A stretch of 54,305 nucleotides of DNA, taken from NCBI GenBank assembly GCA_900539145.1, contig UQAX01000014.1, positions 1 through 54,305 on the forward strand, given 5' to 3'. The translations under genes and the position numbers were made by a program. A model generated the notes under the pieces. That model saw nothing but the letters and a program-made list of their open reading frames with translations. It was not told where the DNA came from and made no database searches. This DNA comes from an uncultured Blautia sp. Lineage in GTDB: Bacteria; Bacillota; Clostridia; Lachnospirales; Lachnospiraceae. Shown piece by piece: positions 8,178 through 17,187 of the stretch (position 1 is its first letter; each line of letters starts with the position of its first letter).

Positions 8178-10052
8178 TTATACTCCGTTTCCGGTATAAA
8201 GCTGATAATACTTTCCTCTTTGCTCCATGAGTTCGTCATGAGAACCTCGTTCTATAATTCTTCCCTTTTCCAGTACCATAATACAATCACTGTTCTTTAC
8301 CGTAGAAAGTCGATGTGCAATGACAAAGGTGGTTCTTCCCTCCATCAGCCTGTCCATGCCTTCCTGAACCAGCTTTTCTGTTCTGGTATCGATAGAGCTT
8401 GTAGCCTCATCCAAAATAAGTACGGGAGGGTCTGCAACCGCAGCCCTTGCAATGGCAAGAAGCTGTCTCTGTCCCTGACTTAAATTTGCTCCGTTTCCGG
8501 TAAGCATAGTCTGATATCCATCCGGCAGCCTGCGGATAAATCCGTCTGCATTTGCCAGCTTGGCTGCCTGAATAATTTCTTCCTCTGTGGCATCCAGCTT
8601 TCCGTAGCGGATATTATCCATAACCGTAGCGGTAAAAAGATTGGTATCCTGCAATACAATTCCCAGAGAACGTCTTAAATCGCCTTTCTTAATCTTGTTG
8701 ATATTAATTCCGTCATAACGGATTTTACCGTCCTGAATATCGTAAAAGCGGTTCAACAGATTGGTAATGGTAGTTTTTCCCGCACCGGTAGAACCGACAA
8801 ATGCGATTTTTTCTCCCGGTTTTGCATAGAGCTTAATATCATGAAGCACGATTTTTTCATCTGTATAGCCAAAGTCCACGCCATCCAGCACCACATCTCC
8901 CTGCTGCTCTACATAAGTGGTTGTGCCGTCTGCCTGATGATAATGTTTCCATGCCCAGTGTCCGGTACGTTCCTTGCTTTCTTTAATCTCACCGTTTTCC
9001 TTCTTGGCATAAACCAGCTCCACGTAACCGTTGTCTTCTTCCGGTTTTTCATCCATAAGCTCAAAAATCCTCTTTGCCCCTGCCAGCGCCATAACAATAC
9101 TGTTTAACTGCTGACTGATTTGGTTTACCGGTCCTGCAATACTTTTATTAAAGGTCAGGAAGCTGGCAAGTCCTCCAAGGGTAAAGCCTCCGATGCCGTT
9201 AATCGCCAAAACACCGCCTACCACTGCGCAGACCACATAATTGATATTTCCAAGCTGTGCATTTACCGGTCCTAAGTAATTGGCAAATTTATTGGCATTA
9301 TCTGCACTTTCAAAAAGCTGGTTATTGATTTTATCAAAGGCTTCTATGGCTTCTTCTTCATGACAGAAGACCTTTACGACCTTCTGACCTTCCATCATTT
9401 CTTCAATATAACCGTTTACCTTACCGATATTCACCTGCTGCGCCATAAAATGTTTTCCGGAAAGTCCTGCAATCTTCTTTGTCACCAGCATCATTAGTCC
9501 CAGCATAATTACCGTTACCACTGTAAGGGGAATATTTAAAATCAACATACTGATGAACACACTGACAATCGTAAGGAAGCTGGAAATCATCTGTGGAATA
9601 CTCTGACTTATCATCTGCCTTAACGTATCAATATCGTTGGTGTATACAGACATAATGTCCCCGTGGGGATGGGTATCAAAGTATTTTACAGGAAGGCTTT
9701 CCATCTTTGCAAACATATCGTTTCGCAGATTTTTCAATGTTCCCTGCGTTACATAAATCATGATTTTATTGTACATATAAGCACATAAAACACCAATGAG
9801 ATAAAAGCCTGCCACTCTGGCAATCGCCCATGCAAAAGGAGCGAAGTCGGGCACTTTTGCCTGTGTCAGAGGAATAATATAATCGTCAATCATGGTCTTC
9901 ATGAACATGGTTCCCTGTACATTGGCAAGAACGCTGACAAAAATCCCAATAAGAACAAAAATCAAATGGTATTTGTAATTCTTTCCTACATACTGAAAAA
10001 CTCGTTTTAACAGCTTTCCTGAGTCGCCTTTCTTTTTTCCGTCCTTTTTCAC
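8178..10052 (-). CDS. Heterodimeric ABC exporter, catalytically consensus half
   Basis: A 624-residue type IV ABC half-transporter: six-helix membrane domain (about 20-320), a charged insertion (about 345-385) common in clostridial members, and an ATPase domain with Walker A GSTGAGKTT, signature LSQGQRQ, Walker B LILDEATSS with catalytic Glu, and H-loop IAHRLS. The altered signature (Q for the first G) matches the partner's degenerate Walker site, as in TM288/BmrD-like subunits. The start is GTG at 10052, overlapping the partner's stop by 4 nt, with GGAGG upstream. Likely substrates are drugs or peptides. I see no clear terminator in 8092-8177. Confidence 0.9.
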   Translation of the reverse strand: MKKDGKKKGDSGKLLKRVFQYVGKNYKYHLIFVLIGIFVSVLANVQGTMFMKTMIDDYIIPLTQAKVPDFAPFAWAIARVAGFYLIGVLCAYMYNKIMIYVTQGTLKNLRNDMFAKMESLPVKYFDTHPHGDIMSVYTNDIDTLRQMISQSIPQMISSFLTIVSVFISMLILNIPLTVVTVIMLGLMMLVTKKIAGLSGKHFMAQQVNIGKVNGYIEEMMEGQKVVKVFCHEEEAIEAFDKINNQLFESADNANKFANYLGPVNAQLGNINYVVCAVVGGVLAINGIGGFTLGGLASFLTFNKSIAGPVNQISQQLNSIVMALAGAKRIFELMDEKPEEDNGYVELVYAKKENGEIKESKERTGHWAWKHYHQADGTTTYVEQQGDVVLDGVDFGYTDEKIVLHDIKLYAKPGEKIAFVGSTGAGKTTITNLLNRFYDIQDGKIRYDGININKIKKGDLRRSLGIVLQDTNLFTATVMDNIRYGKLDATEEEIIQAAKLANADGFIRRLPDGYQTMLTGNGANLSQGQRQLLAIARAAVADPPVLILDEATSSIDTRTEKLVQEGMDRLMEGRTTFVIAHRLSTVKNSDCIMVLEKGRIIERGSHDELMEQRGKYYQLYTGNGV

Positions 10053-11812
10053 TCCTTTTCACCTCCCTGTTTTACATTTTCATCAAAGTCGCCGCCGCCC
10101 TGATTTTGTGACTGGTAAACGTCACGATAAATAGCATTGGTTTCCATCAGTTCTTCATGAGTTCCCATACCGTTGATTTTGCCTTCTTCCATAACAATAA
10201 TCCGGTCTGCATTTTTAATGCTGGAAATCCTCTGTGCAATAATCAGTTTTGTAGTATCTGGAATTTCCTGTGCAAAAGCCTTTCTGATTTTTGCATCTGT
10301 TGCAGTATCTACCGCACTGGTGGAGTCATCTAAAATCAAAATCTTCGGCTTTTTCAGCAACGCCCTTGCAATGCAAAGTCTCTGCTTCTGACCACCGGAA
10401 ACATTGCTTCCGCCCTGTTCTATGTAAGTATGATATTTCTCAGGCATGGTCTCAATAAATTCATCTGCACATGCCAGCTCACAAACTCTTTTACATTCTT
10501 CCTCTGTGGCATTTTTATCTCCCCATCTGAGGTTTTCCAGAATTGTTCCGCTGAACAACACGTTCTTTTGCAGAACCACCGCCACCTGATTTCGAAGTTC
10601 TTCCAAATCATACGCTCTTACATCCACACCGCCGACTAAGACTTCACCCTCTGTCACATCATAAAGACGGATGATTAAGTTTACCAAACTGGATTTGGCG
10701 CTTCCTGTTCCTCCGATAATTCCAATGGTTTCACCGGACGCAATTTCCAGATTGATATCAGAAAGCACAGACTCCTGACTGTCTTTTTTATAGGAAAAGC
10801 TTACATCTTTAAATACAATGCTTCCGTCTTTTACTTCTTTTACAGGGTTTTCCGGATTACAGATATCAGCTTTCTCATTTAAAACCTCTGTAATACGCTC
10901 TGCTGAAGCAAAACTCATGGTAACCATAACAAAAATCATAGAAAGCATCATCAAACTCATCATAATATTCATACAATAAGTCAAAAGACTCATCAGCTCT
11001 CCTGTGGTAAGGTCTCCCACCACAATCATATTTGCTCCCAGCCAGCTCAGTCCCAGAATACAAGCATAAACGGCAAACATCATAAGCGGCATATTTGCCA
11101 CAATAATATTTTCTGCTTTAATAAACATCTTATATACGTTTTCTGCTGCTTTAAAGAACTTGTTGTTCTCATAATCTTCACGCACGTAAGCTTTTACCAC
11201 ACGAATACCGGAAATATTTTCCTGTACACTGGCATTTAATTCGTCATATTTCTTAAAAACCTGCTGGAAATACTTGATTGCTCGACTCATAATCAGCACA
11301 AGACAAATCCCCAGTCCGATAACTGCCACAAGATAAATACTTGCAAGCTCTGCATTAATGGTAAATGCCATTACCATAGCACAGATTAAGCTTGCCGGAG
11401 CTCTTGTAAACATACGTAAAAGCATCTGATATGCCATCTGCAGGTTCGTAACATCCGTTGTCAAACGTGTAATCAGACCTGATGTACTAAATTTATCAAT
11501 ATTGGAAAATGAAAAGGTCTGAATATTATCATACATCGCCTTTCTTAAATTTCTGGCAAATCCGGCAGAAGCTCTTGATGCATATTTTGCACCCATCATA
11601 CCTGCCCAAAGACCGCAAAGTGCCAATACTACCATTGCGGCTCCTACTTTGCCAATATGCCAAATATCTCCCGTTTCCACACCCTTATCAATAATAGATG
11701 CCATTAAAAACGGTATCATGGTTTCAAATAAAACCTCCAAAATCATAAAGATTGGTGTCAACACAGAGTCCTTTTTAAACTCTTTTATTTGTGCTGCCAA
11801 GGTTTTAATCAT
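10049..11812 (-). CDS. Heterodimeric ABC exporter, degenerate-site half
   Basis: A 587-residue partner of the gene below it. The membrane domain covers about 15-300. Its ATPase domain is degenerate in three key places: Walker A reads GGTGSAKSS (Ala in place of the last Gly), the catalytic Glu after Walker B is Asp (LILDDSTSA), and the H-loop His is Gln (IAQRIS). Its signature VSGGQKQR is intact and completes the functional site of the other subunit. This is the asymmetric pattern known from TM287/288 and BmrCD. A consensus promoter and a possible repressor site precede it. No MarR gene is adjacent. Confidence 0.9.
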   Translation of the reverse strand: MIKTLAAQIKEFKKDSVLTPIFMILEVLFETMIPFLMASIIDKGVETGDIWHIGKVGAAMVVLALCGLWAGMMGAKYASRASAGFARNLRKAMYDNIQTFSFSNIDKFSTSGLITRLTTDVTNLQMAYQMLLRMFTRAPASLICAMVMAFTINAELASIYLVAVIGLGICLVLIMSRAIKYFQQVFKKYDELNASVQENISGIRVVKAYVREDYENNKFFKAAENVYKMFIKAENIIVANMPLMMFAVYACILGLSWLGANMIVVGDLTTGELMSLLTYCMNIMMSLMMLSMIFVMVTMSFASAERITEVLNEKADICNPENPVKEVKDGSIVFKDVSFSYKKDSQESVLSDINLEIASGETIGIIGGTGSAKSSLVNLIIRLYDVTEGEVLVGGVDVRAYDLEELRNQVAVVLQKNVLFSGTILENLRWGDKNATEEECKRVCELACADEFIETMPEKYHTYIEQGGSNVSGGQKQRLCIARALLKKPKILILDDSTSAVDTATDAKIRKAFAQEIPDTTKLIIAQRISSIKNADRIIVMEEGKINGMGTHEELMETNAIYRDVYQSQNQGGGDFDENVKQGGEKE

Positions 11813-11838
11813 ATTCTCCTCTCCCTTCTTTTTTAATT

Positions 11839-11852
11839 GTTAGCTTCCTAAC
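11839..11852. promoter_or_regulatory. Possible MarR-type operator for the ABC exporter
   Basis: GTTAGCTTCCTAAC is an inverted repeat GTTAG-N4-CTAAC just downstream of the exporter promoter -10 and upstream of its ribosome-binding site. Position and form fit a roadblock repressor site of the MarR type, but no MarR gene is next to it, so the regulator would be encoded elsewhere. Confidence 0.4.
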
Positions 11853-11867
11853 TATTGCGGTAGAACT

Positions 11868-11896
11868 ATTATAAGAAAATCAATTTTTAATGTCAA
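11868..11896 (-). promoter_or_regulatory. Consensus sigma-A promoter of the ABC exporter
   Basis: On the minus strand TTGACA (11891-11896), a 17-bp spacer and TATAAT (11868-11873) form a perfect housekeeping promoter about 56 nt upstream of the exporter start. Such a strong promoter suggests that expression is limited by a repressor. Confidence 0.85.
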
Positions 11897-11906
11897 GATA
11901 CATTAT

Positions 11907-11945
11907 AAAAAGGCTGTAAAAGAATTTTCTTTCCTTTACAACCTT
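11907..11945 (-). terminator. Terminator after the VanY-like gene
   Basis: On the minus strand AGGTTGTAAAGG pairs with CTTTTACAGCCT with minor mismatch across an 11-nt loop and is followed by TTTTTATA. It lies directly after the carboxypeptidase stop and just upstream of the exporter promoter. Confidence 0.75.
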
Positions 11946-11953
11946 TCTGTTCA

Positions 11954-12805
11954 TTAAAATCCTGAATTTTGCACTGCTCCTGCACCCACGTATTCTTCTA
12001 ATGTGAGATTTTGCTCTGTGATTTCCTTTGCTGCCTTTTTCCCTACGTAGCGATAATGCCACGGCTCGAAAATAATGCCGGTAATCTCGCTTTTATCCAT
12101 AGGATAGCGCAAAATAAAACCATATTTCCAAGAATTTTCCATCAGCCATTTCTGGTCTTCGGTTTCCATCTGCGCTTCGTCCAGCTCCTGATACTCGGAG
12201 GATACAATGTCAAGGGCAAGTCCCACCTGATGCTCGCTGGTTCCCGGCTTTGCCACTACGCTTGCCGCCTTTACTGCCGCATCCTCGTAGCTTAGGCCTT
12301 CCTCCTGCATTACTCTTTCAATTTTGTTCTCATAAAGTGACACCTGTAAATCCCACGCCCGAAAAGCAGAACAAATCATAGGATTTCTCCCTGCTGCTCT
12401 GGCGTCTGCGAACATTGCCTCTAAATCTGCCATAATTCTGGCATCTACCTGATAGCCGTTGGTATCTACGGTCTCTGTGGCAACCTCCGGCACATCTGCC
12501 TCTGTCATGGGATAATCACTGTTTACCAGTCTCAAATACCACTGCTGCTTTTCTGTTTCATCTGCCAGAACAGGACCTGTGGGTTCAATATTTACCTGCG
12601 ACTTTGTATTTTCTTCCTTTTTCTCCTGTTCTTCCTTCGCTATCTGCTCTTTATATGCCTGCTCTGCCTTTTTCTCTGCTTTTTTCTCATCTATGGAAAT
12701 CCAAACTGTGGCTGCGCCAAAAACAACAAGACAGACCACTAAGAAAATTCTGGCGTTCCTCTGCCGTATTCTGCGTATATCTCCTTTATACCGTCTTCTT
12801 CTCAT
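11954..12805 (-). CDS. VanY/DacB-type zinc D-alanyl-D-alanine carboxypeptidase (M15B)
   Basis: About 283 residues: a basic N-terminus, one membrane anchor (about 20-38), a Lys/Glu-rich spacer, then an M15 peptidase domain. Zinc and catalytic motifs are SAFR, SEHQVGLALDI (His and Asp ligands) and EPWHYRYVG (catalytic Glu and last His). It trims the terminal D-Ala of peptidoglycan stem peptides outside the membrane. No VanRS/VanHAX genes are near, so this is housekeeping wall trimming and not vancomycin resistance. ATG 12805 is favoured over ATG 12811 by spacing from AAGGA. The 5' leader can fold into the hairpin at 12832-12882. Confidence 0.88.
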   Translation of the reverse strand: MRRRRYKGDIRRIRQRNARIFLVVCLVVFGAATVWISIDEKKAEKKAEQAYKEQIAKEEQEKKEENTKSQVNIEPTGPVLADETEKQQWYLRLVNSDYPMTEADVPEVATETVDTNGYQVDARIMADLEAMFADARAAGRNPMICSAFRAWDLQVSLYENKIERVMQEEGLSYEDAAVKAASVVAKPGTSEHQVGLALDIVSSEYQELDEAQMETEDQKWLMENSWKYGFILRYPMDKSEITGIIFEPWHYRYVGKKAAKEITEQNLTLEEYVGAGAVQNSGF

Positions 12806-12831
12806 TCTCATCCATCCTTATCTATTGATAG

Positions 12832-12889
12832 AAGCCGTCACATTAAGTAATATTTAGGAATATTTCTTTAAAGTAACGGCTTTATTATA
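12832..12889 (-). promoter_or_regulatory. Promoter -10 and leader hairpin of the VanY-like gene
   Basis: A minus-strand TATAAT (12884-12889) without a good -35 lies upstream of the gene. Immediately downstream, AAGCCGT (12832-12838) and ACGGCTT (12876-12882) pair, with further partial pairing inward (AATATTT). The hairpin lacks a T run on the minus strand. Its arms resemble those of the terminator-like hairpins at 36414, 50773 and 53944. Confidence 0.45.
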
Positions 12890-12959
12890 CCACATACGCA
12901 GAAAAGGAAGCACCCTTTTCTTACATTTTTCTCTTTTTTAAGATTTCCATTATATACTT

Positions 12960-14609
12960 TTAATTTTGTGCTGCCTTGTGCATTTCATATTCGCTTGGGG
13001 TAATTCCCGTAAGTTTTTTAAATACCTTACTGAAATAATAAGGGTTTTCAAATCCCAGCATATCGGAAATCTCGTACATCATATACTCATGCTTTTCCAA
13101 AAGCTCTTTTGCCTTTTCTATTTTCATTTGATTGATATAATCGTTCAAATTTCCGCCTGTCTGTTTTTTAAACACACTGGATAAATACCCCTGACTAATT
13201 CCGATTTTTGATGCAATGGCAGCCAGTGTCAGCTTTTCCCCGTAGTTTTCTCTTACATATTCCTTTGCCGCCTCTACAATCTTATCGGTTTTGCTGCCGC
13301 TGTGGAAGTTTTCCATGGTATTGCCTACCCAACTGCCGAATTTTAAAAGCCAGCAGGTATGGGCTTTTAAAGTAAAACATTCCAGTAAGATTTCCATCAC
13401 CACAGAAGGATAAGGCATTTCTTCCTTTATAAGAGCGTCCTCCTCCACATAAGAGAGAAAAAAGTAATACAGATTTGCACAGGCATTTACCACCTGTTCT
13501 CTTGCAGGATGAAACTCGGTAAAGAGCGCAGACAATTCTTCAAAAACGCTACTTACCTTTTCCTTGTCCTGCTGCACCAGCGCCTGACGCAAATCCTTTT
13601 TCAAAAAGCTGATATCAAAGGTATCGTGGCGGGCATGGCGTTCTTCCCAGAAATGCGCCTCCACATCGCTGACCAAAACCACAGGCTCATTGCTGTGATA
13701 ATAATAAAATTCCTGTATTTTCTTAATCTGGGAAAGAGCTCTTTTACTTCCCCCCCAAATGTCCTCCATAGGCGCACTAATTGCCACTAATGTCTGGCAG
13801 CCAAAATAATCCTCTAAAATGTTACAGATTTTCTTTCCTGTATCACGATAATACTTTTCCGTCCTGTTCTGTCCCGGAAGAATGGCTAAAATCCCCATTC
13901 GTTTCCACACCAGCGTACAGCAGCCGGAATGAATACGGTTCATAAACTGCTCCATGAGACTCTGGGCGTAATCCAGCATTTCTTTTCTGTCGTCTTCGGA
14001 AACATTCTCAAACAAATCCCTGTCCTTATAGGGGCGTATCCACATCAGCACGCCGTTTTCATAAAGCTGCTCAAGCTCCATTTTCTCCACCGGCTCCTGC
14101 CACTTTTTTCGAAATTCATCGGAAAGATTTCCTGCTTTTTCCAAAACATCTCTGAAAAATCCTGTGGCAGTCTGTTTTACATCCTTTGGATGAAACTCTC
14201 TGTGGGGAATTTTATCTGTTAAAATGCGTTTTTGATTACACAGCTCTGTTGCTCGCTTTAAGCTGTTTCCCATCATCTCCTGTGTCATTTCCATTTTTAC
14301 CAGATAATCTGCTGCTCCAAGAGCAAGAGCGCTTTTTGCCAGAGAAAACTCCTCTAAATTGGTTAAAAGTATGAAAACTGCATCATATCCTCTGTCACGA
14401 CATTCCTGCATAAACTCAATTCCTGTCATCACCGGCATTTTAATATCTGTAATGACAATGTCGGGCATGCTTTTCTCCATTTTTTCCAACGCCTGTTTTC
14501 CGTTGCTTGCCTTATCTGTAATCACACAGTCGTAATCTTCCCAATTTATCATAGATTGAATTCCTGTTAAAATTAACGGCTCATCATCTACAAGTAAAAC
14601 CTGATACAT
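12960..14609 (-). CDS. yesN: YesN-type AraC-family response regulator
   Basis: A 549-residue regulator: receiver domain (1-120) with VDDEP, phospho-acceptor Asp55 in IVITDIKMP and the Lys in ADYLVKMEM; a long linker (about 150-430); and two AraC helix-turn-helix motifs at the C-terminus (TLAAIASKIGISQGYLSS and YEISDMLGFENPYYFSK). It pairs with the YesM-type kinase just upstream, 26 nt away. Such pairs sit beside carbohydrate ABC importers in Firmicutes and control them; here the target is likely the sulfatase/GH88 locus that precedes it. Confidence 0.88.
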   Translation of the reverse strand: MYQVLLVDDEPLILTGIQSMINWEDYDCVITDKASNGKQALEKMEKSMPDIVITDIKMPVMTGIEFMQECRDRGYDAVFILLTNLEEFSLAKSALALGAADYLVKMEMTQEMMGNSLKRATELCNQKRILTDKIPHREFHPKDVKQTATGFFRDVLEKAGNLSDEFRKKWQEPVEKMELEQLYENGVLMWIRPYKDRDLFENVSEDDRKEMLDYAQSLMEQFMNRIHSGCCTLVWKRMGILAILPGQNRTEKYYRDTGKKICNILEDYFGCQTLVAISAPMEDIWGGSKRALSQIKKIQEFYYYHSNEPVVLVSDVEAHFWEERHARHDTFDISFLKKDLRQALVQQDKEKVSSVFEELSALFTEFHPAREQVVNACANLYYFFLSYVEEDALIKEEMPYPSVVMEILLECFTLKAHTCWLLKFGSWVGNTMENFHSGSKTDKIVEAAKEYVRENYGEKLTLAAIASKIGISQGYLSSVFKKQTGGNLNDYINQMKIEKAKELLEKHEYMMYEISDMLGFENPYYFSKVFKKLTGITPSEYEMHKAAQN

Positions 14610-14635
14610 TTCTTTTCCCTCACCTTATGTCTAAA

Positions 14636-16417
14636 TTAGTATTCTATCGGTATGCGAACTTGGATTTCTGTATATTCGCCTACCTTGCTTTCTATGGAAA
14701 GTCCGTATTCTTCCCCGTACACCAGCTTAATCCTCTGGTCTACATTCGGAAGTCCGATGCCGCTCATGGTATCGTTTTTGCTCTTTTCTTTCCCTTTTAA
14801 TATCTTCTCTATTTTTTCTTCCGGAATTCCCACGCCATTGTCCCTTACAAAAATGCAAAGGGTGTTTTCCTGACTTTTCACATGAATGGCAATGACTCCG
14901 TTTTCTCCCATTGGTTCTATGCCTGAAAAAATCGCATTTTCTACCAAAGGCTGAAGCGTCAGTTTAATAATCCTTGCATTGTATAGCTTTTCATCCTCCA
15001 CAGAAATTTCCACATCAAACATTTCCATGTAACGCATCTTTTCTATAATAATATAGTCTTGTAAAAAGTTCAGTTCTTCCTTTAACGTAACCTTCTCATT
15101 AAATCCCTTTGCCATATTTTTCAGTAGGCTTGAAAGAGCTGTGACCATTTTCACAATACTTGTATTCTTCTGAATAACTGCAATCCAGCGAATGGAGTCT
15201 AAGGTATTATACAGAAAATGAGGATTTATCTGTGCCTGCAACATTTTAATTTCCAGATTTTTCTTCTCCCTTTCATCCTCCACATTCTTTTTCAGAAGCT
15301 GCTCAATCTTCGTGCTCATGTGGTTAATGCCTTTTCCGATTTCTCCGATTTCATCCTCTGTCTCAATCTGCGGATTTCTGCTAAAATCCCCGCCTCCGAT
15401 TTTCTTGACCTGAGCCGTAAGCAAATCAATGGGCTTTCTTATTCGCTTTGAGGAAAGCACCGATAACAGCATCCCCAGTAAAAGACAGACAAAGAACAGC
15501 ACCCCTGCCATACGGACAATAATCACTCTTTCATTTAATGCTTCCTTTACAGGCATCATTTCATAGGTTAAAATTCCTGTTTCCGGACTTTTTGCATAAG
15601 AAATAAACCACTGTCCACTGCTCGTTTTTTCTTCGATTACACCTGTATTTTCCGTTTTCTTTAAAAGCATCTCTGTAATTTGAGAAAGCTCCTTCTCCTT
15701 TAATTCCTCTGTTTTTACTTCGGCAATTAAATCTCCTGTGCCGGTAACTGCTATCATAGTGTTTCCGCTGTCAGACCGTGCCAGCTCGTCTTCAAATAAT
15801 TTTGCGGATATTCCTAAGAAAACCCAGCCTTCTTTCCGCATAAGTCCTGTATTATCCAAAGGACGGATAATGGGTATCATTTTCTCCCCTTTTCCTCCGA
15901 AAAAAGGATTTTTTACCACGCTGACTTTATAATCTCCTGTTTCCTTCGCCAATTCCTGCTCAAACCAGCCGGTTTCCATAAGCTTTTCAAAATCATCTGT
16001 ACTTCCCACGTCACTGCCTGTTTGAATGAAATGACCTTCCTTGTCTGCCATCATCAGCTTGGAAATATAACTGCCATATCCCGAAATCGCACAGTAATCA
16101 CTCATCAGTTCATTATTCATCAACGCCTGTTTTCTCTGGGAAGGCTGCTGGGTAAAATCCAGACTTCCTAAATTCATGGATTTTCTGCCTGTGCAGTTTA
16201 GCACAATGTTCATCATTTCCTCGTAAGCTACCTGAAACTTATCGGAAACGCCTTCTATCCGCTGGCTCATAGACTGCTTGATTACTTTTTTTGAGCGGTC
16301 CAGCGCCGTCTTATACGTTACAATACTTCCCAGCAAAGCTACTGTAATTACCATAATCAGGTTATAAATGATAATTCTTCCCCTAAGCGAATGTATCCAT
16401 TTCTTGATTTTCCTCAT
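14636..16417 (-). CDS. yesM: YesM-type sensor histidine kinase
   Basis: A 593-residue membrane kinase: a transmembrane segment near residues 18-38, a large extracellular sensor (about 40-275), a second membrane segment (about 280-300), a HAMP domain (about 305-360), the His_kinase motif QINPHFLYNTLDSIRW with the phospho-His, and a HATPase domain (PLVENAIFSG, DNGVGIP). The start is ATG 16417, where a GGGGGG site lies 5 nt upstream; the longest frame starts 27 codons earlier without a site. It would sense a glycan fragment or binding-protein complex and signal to the YesN-type regulator. Confidence 0.88.
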   Translation of the reverse strand: MRKIKKWIHSLRGRIIIYNLIMVITVALLGSIVTYKTALDRSKKVIKQSMSQRIEGVSDKFQVAYEEMMNIVLNCTGRKSMNLGSLDFTQQPSQRKQALMNNELMSDYCAISGYGSYISKLMMADKEGHFIQTGSDVGSTDDFEKLMETGWFEQELAKETGDYKVSVVKNPFFGGKGEKMIPIIRPLDNTGLMRKEGWVFLGISAKLFEDELARSDSGNTMIAVTGTGDLIAEVKTEELKEKELSQITEMLLKKTENTGVIEEKTSSGQWFISYAKSPETGILTYEMMPVKEALNERVIIVRMAGVLFFVCLLLGMLLSVLSSKRIRKPIDLLTAQVKKIGGGDFSRNPQIETEDEIGEIGKGINHMSTKIEQLLKKNVEDEREKKNLEIKMLQAQINPHFLYNTLDSIRWIAVIQKNTSIVKMVTALSSLLKNMAKGFNEKVTLKEELNFLQDYIIIEKMRYMEMFDVEISVEDEKLYNARIIKLTLQPLVENAIFSGIEPMGENGVIAIHVKSQENTLCIFVRDNGVGIPEEKIEKILKGKEKSKNDTMSGIGLPNVDQRIKLVYGEEYGLSIESKVGEYTEIQVRIPIEY

Positions 16418-16544
16418 ATCCGTCCCCCCACTTATTAGAATCTTACCATATTCCCCATTTTTATACAACTCCGGATGTAAATTCAATCCTCCATGCAAAC
16501 ACTTGAAACACTGAATTTATATTCGGAACTCTTCGATACAGCAT

Positions 16545-16596
16545 GAATATCTATACACTTTTAGCAGATTTATCCGAAAAAAATGTATAGATATTC
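16545..16596. repeat. Dispersed intergenic hairpin element, copy 1 (short form)
   Basis: GAATATCTATACA (16545-16557) and its exact complement (16584-16596) flank a loop that contains TTTTAGCAGATTTATCC. The arms and loop match the core of the elements at 27671, 36441 and 45334. This copy lies between two genes of the same direction, the P-loop kinase and the yesM-type gene, in a 185-bp gap that holds nothing else I can support. Confidence 0.7.
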
Positions 16597-16602
16597 TGTT
16601 CC

Positions 16603-17187
16603 TTACCGTACCTTTTCCAGCCACTCTCTTACCTTTTCTCCCACCTCTTGGATACTTTTCCCATCTGTGTTTAAAATATCCACATCCGCTCTGTTTAGAA
16701 ACCACTCTTTTTTCAAAGGTAAAAGCTTCTGGATATAATATTCAAAAAATTCCCGTGAACGGGTAGTGTCTGTTTCTTTCCGTTTTCTTAAAGTTTCTTC
16801 TGAAGCATCTAAAAATAAAATTCGCTGCGGCATACACGCCCTCACTGCATCCAGCTCTTTTTTCAAAAGATGTTCCACATCCCAGTCTGCCCCTATGGTT
16901 TTGGGATAATTCAAGGTATAAAACTCAATTTCCTCTGCTCCGAAATCCATCATGGTACATTCCCACAACTGTGCTTTCTCATACCTTTTTACCTCATTTT
17001 CCAGCCACAGCTTTTGAATTTCCAAATAATCTTCATACTTCGTTTTCTGTAAGCCCCGTCGTTTTACTTCCTCTATCACATGTCTGTTTTCTTCCCAACT
17101 GATATGTACATCAGGGACGTTCTTTTCTATATATTGCAGGGCAGTGGTTTTTCCCACGCCCATGCAGCCCTGTAAGGATAAAATCAT
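16603..17187 (-). CDS. P-loop kinase-like protein in the sulfatase operon
   Basis: A 194-residue P-loop NTPase with Walker A GCMGVGKTT (residues 7-15), a hydrophobic strand ending in Asp (RILFLDAS) and an Arg-rich lid-like segment (LRKRKETDTTR). The overall plan resembles small-molecule kinases of the deoxynucleoside/thymidylate-kinase type or AAA_28-like ATPases. The start codon overlaps the sulfatase stop by 4 nt, so it is translated with the sulfatase. Its substrate is not known; a sugar or nucleoside product of glycan breakdown would fit the setting, but this is only inference. Confidence 0.7.
   Translation of the reverse strand: MILSLQGCMGVGKTTALQYIEKNVPDVHISWEENRHVIEEVKRRGLQKTKYEDYLEIQKLWLENEVKRYEKAQLWECTMMDFGAEEIEFYTLNYPKTIGADWDVEHLLKKELDAVRACMPQRILFLDASEETLRKRKETDTTRSREFFEYYIQKLLPLKKEWFLNRADVDILNTDGKSIQEVGEKVREWLEKVR

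Noticed and set aside
11954..12805. A vancomycin-resistance locus
   Set aside because: Only a VanY-like carboxypeptidase is present; no ligase, dehydrogenase, VanX or VanRS genes are nearby.
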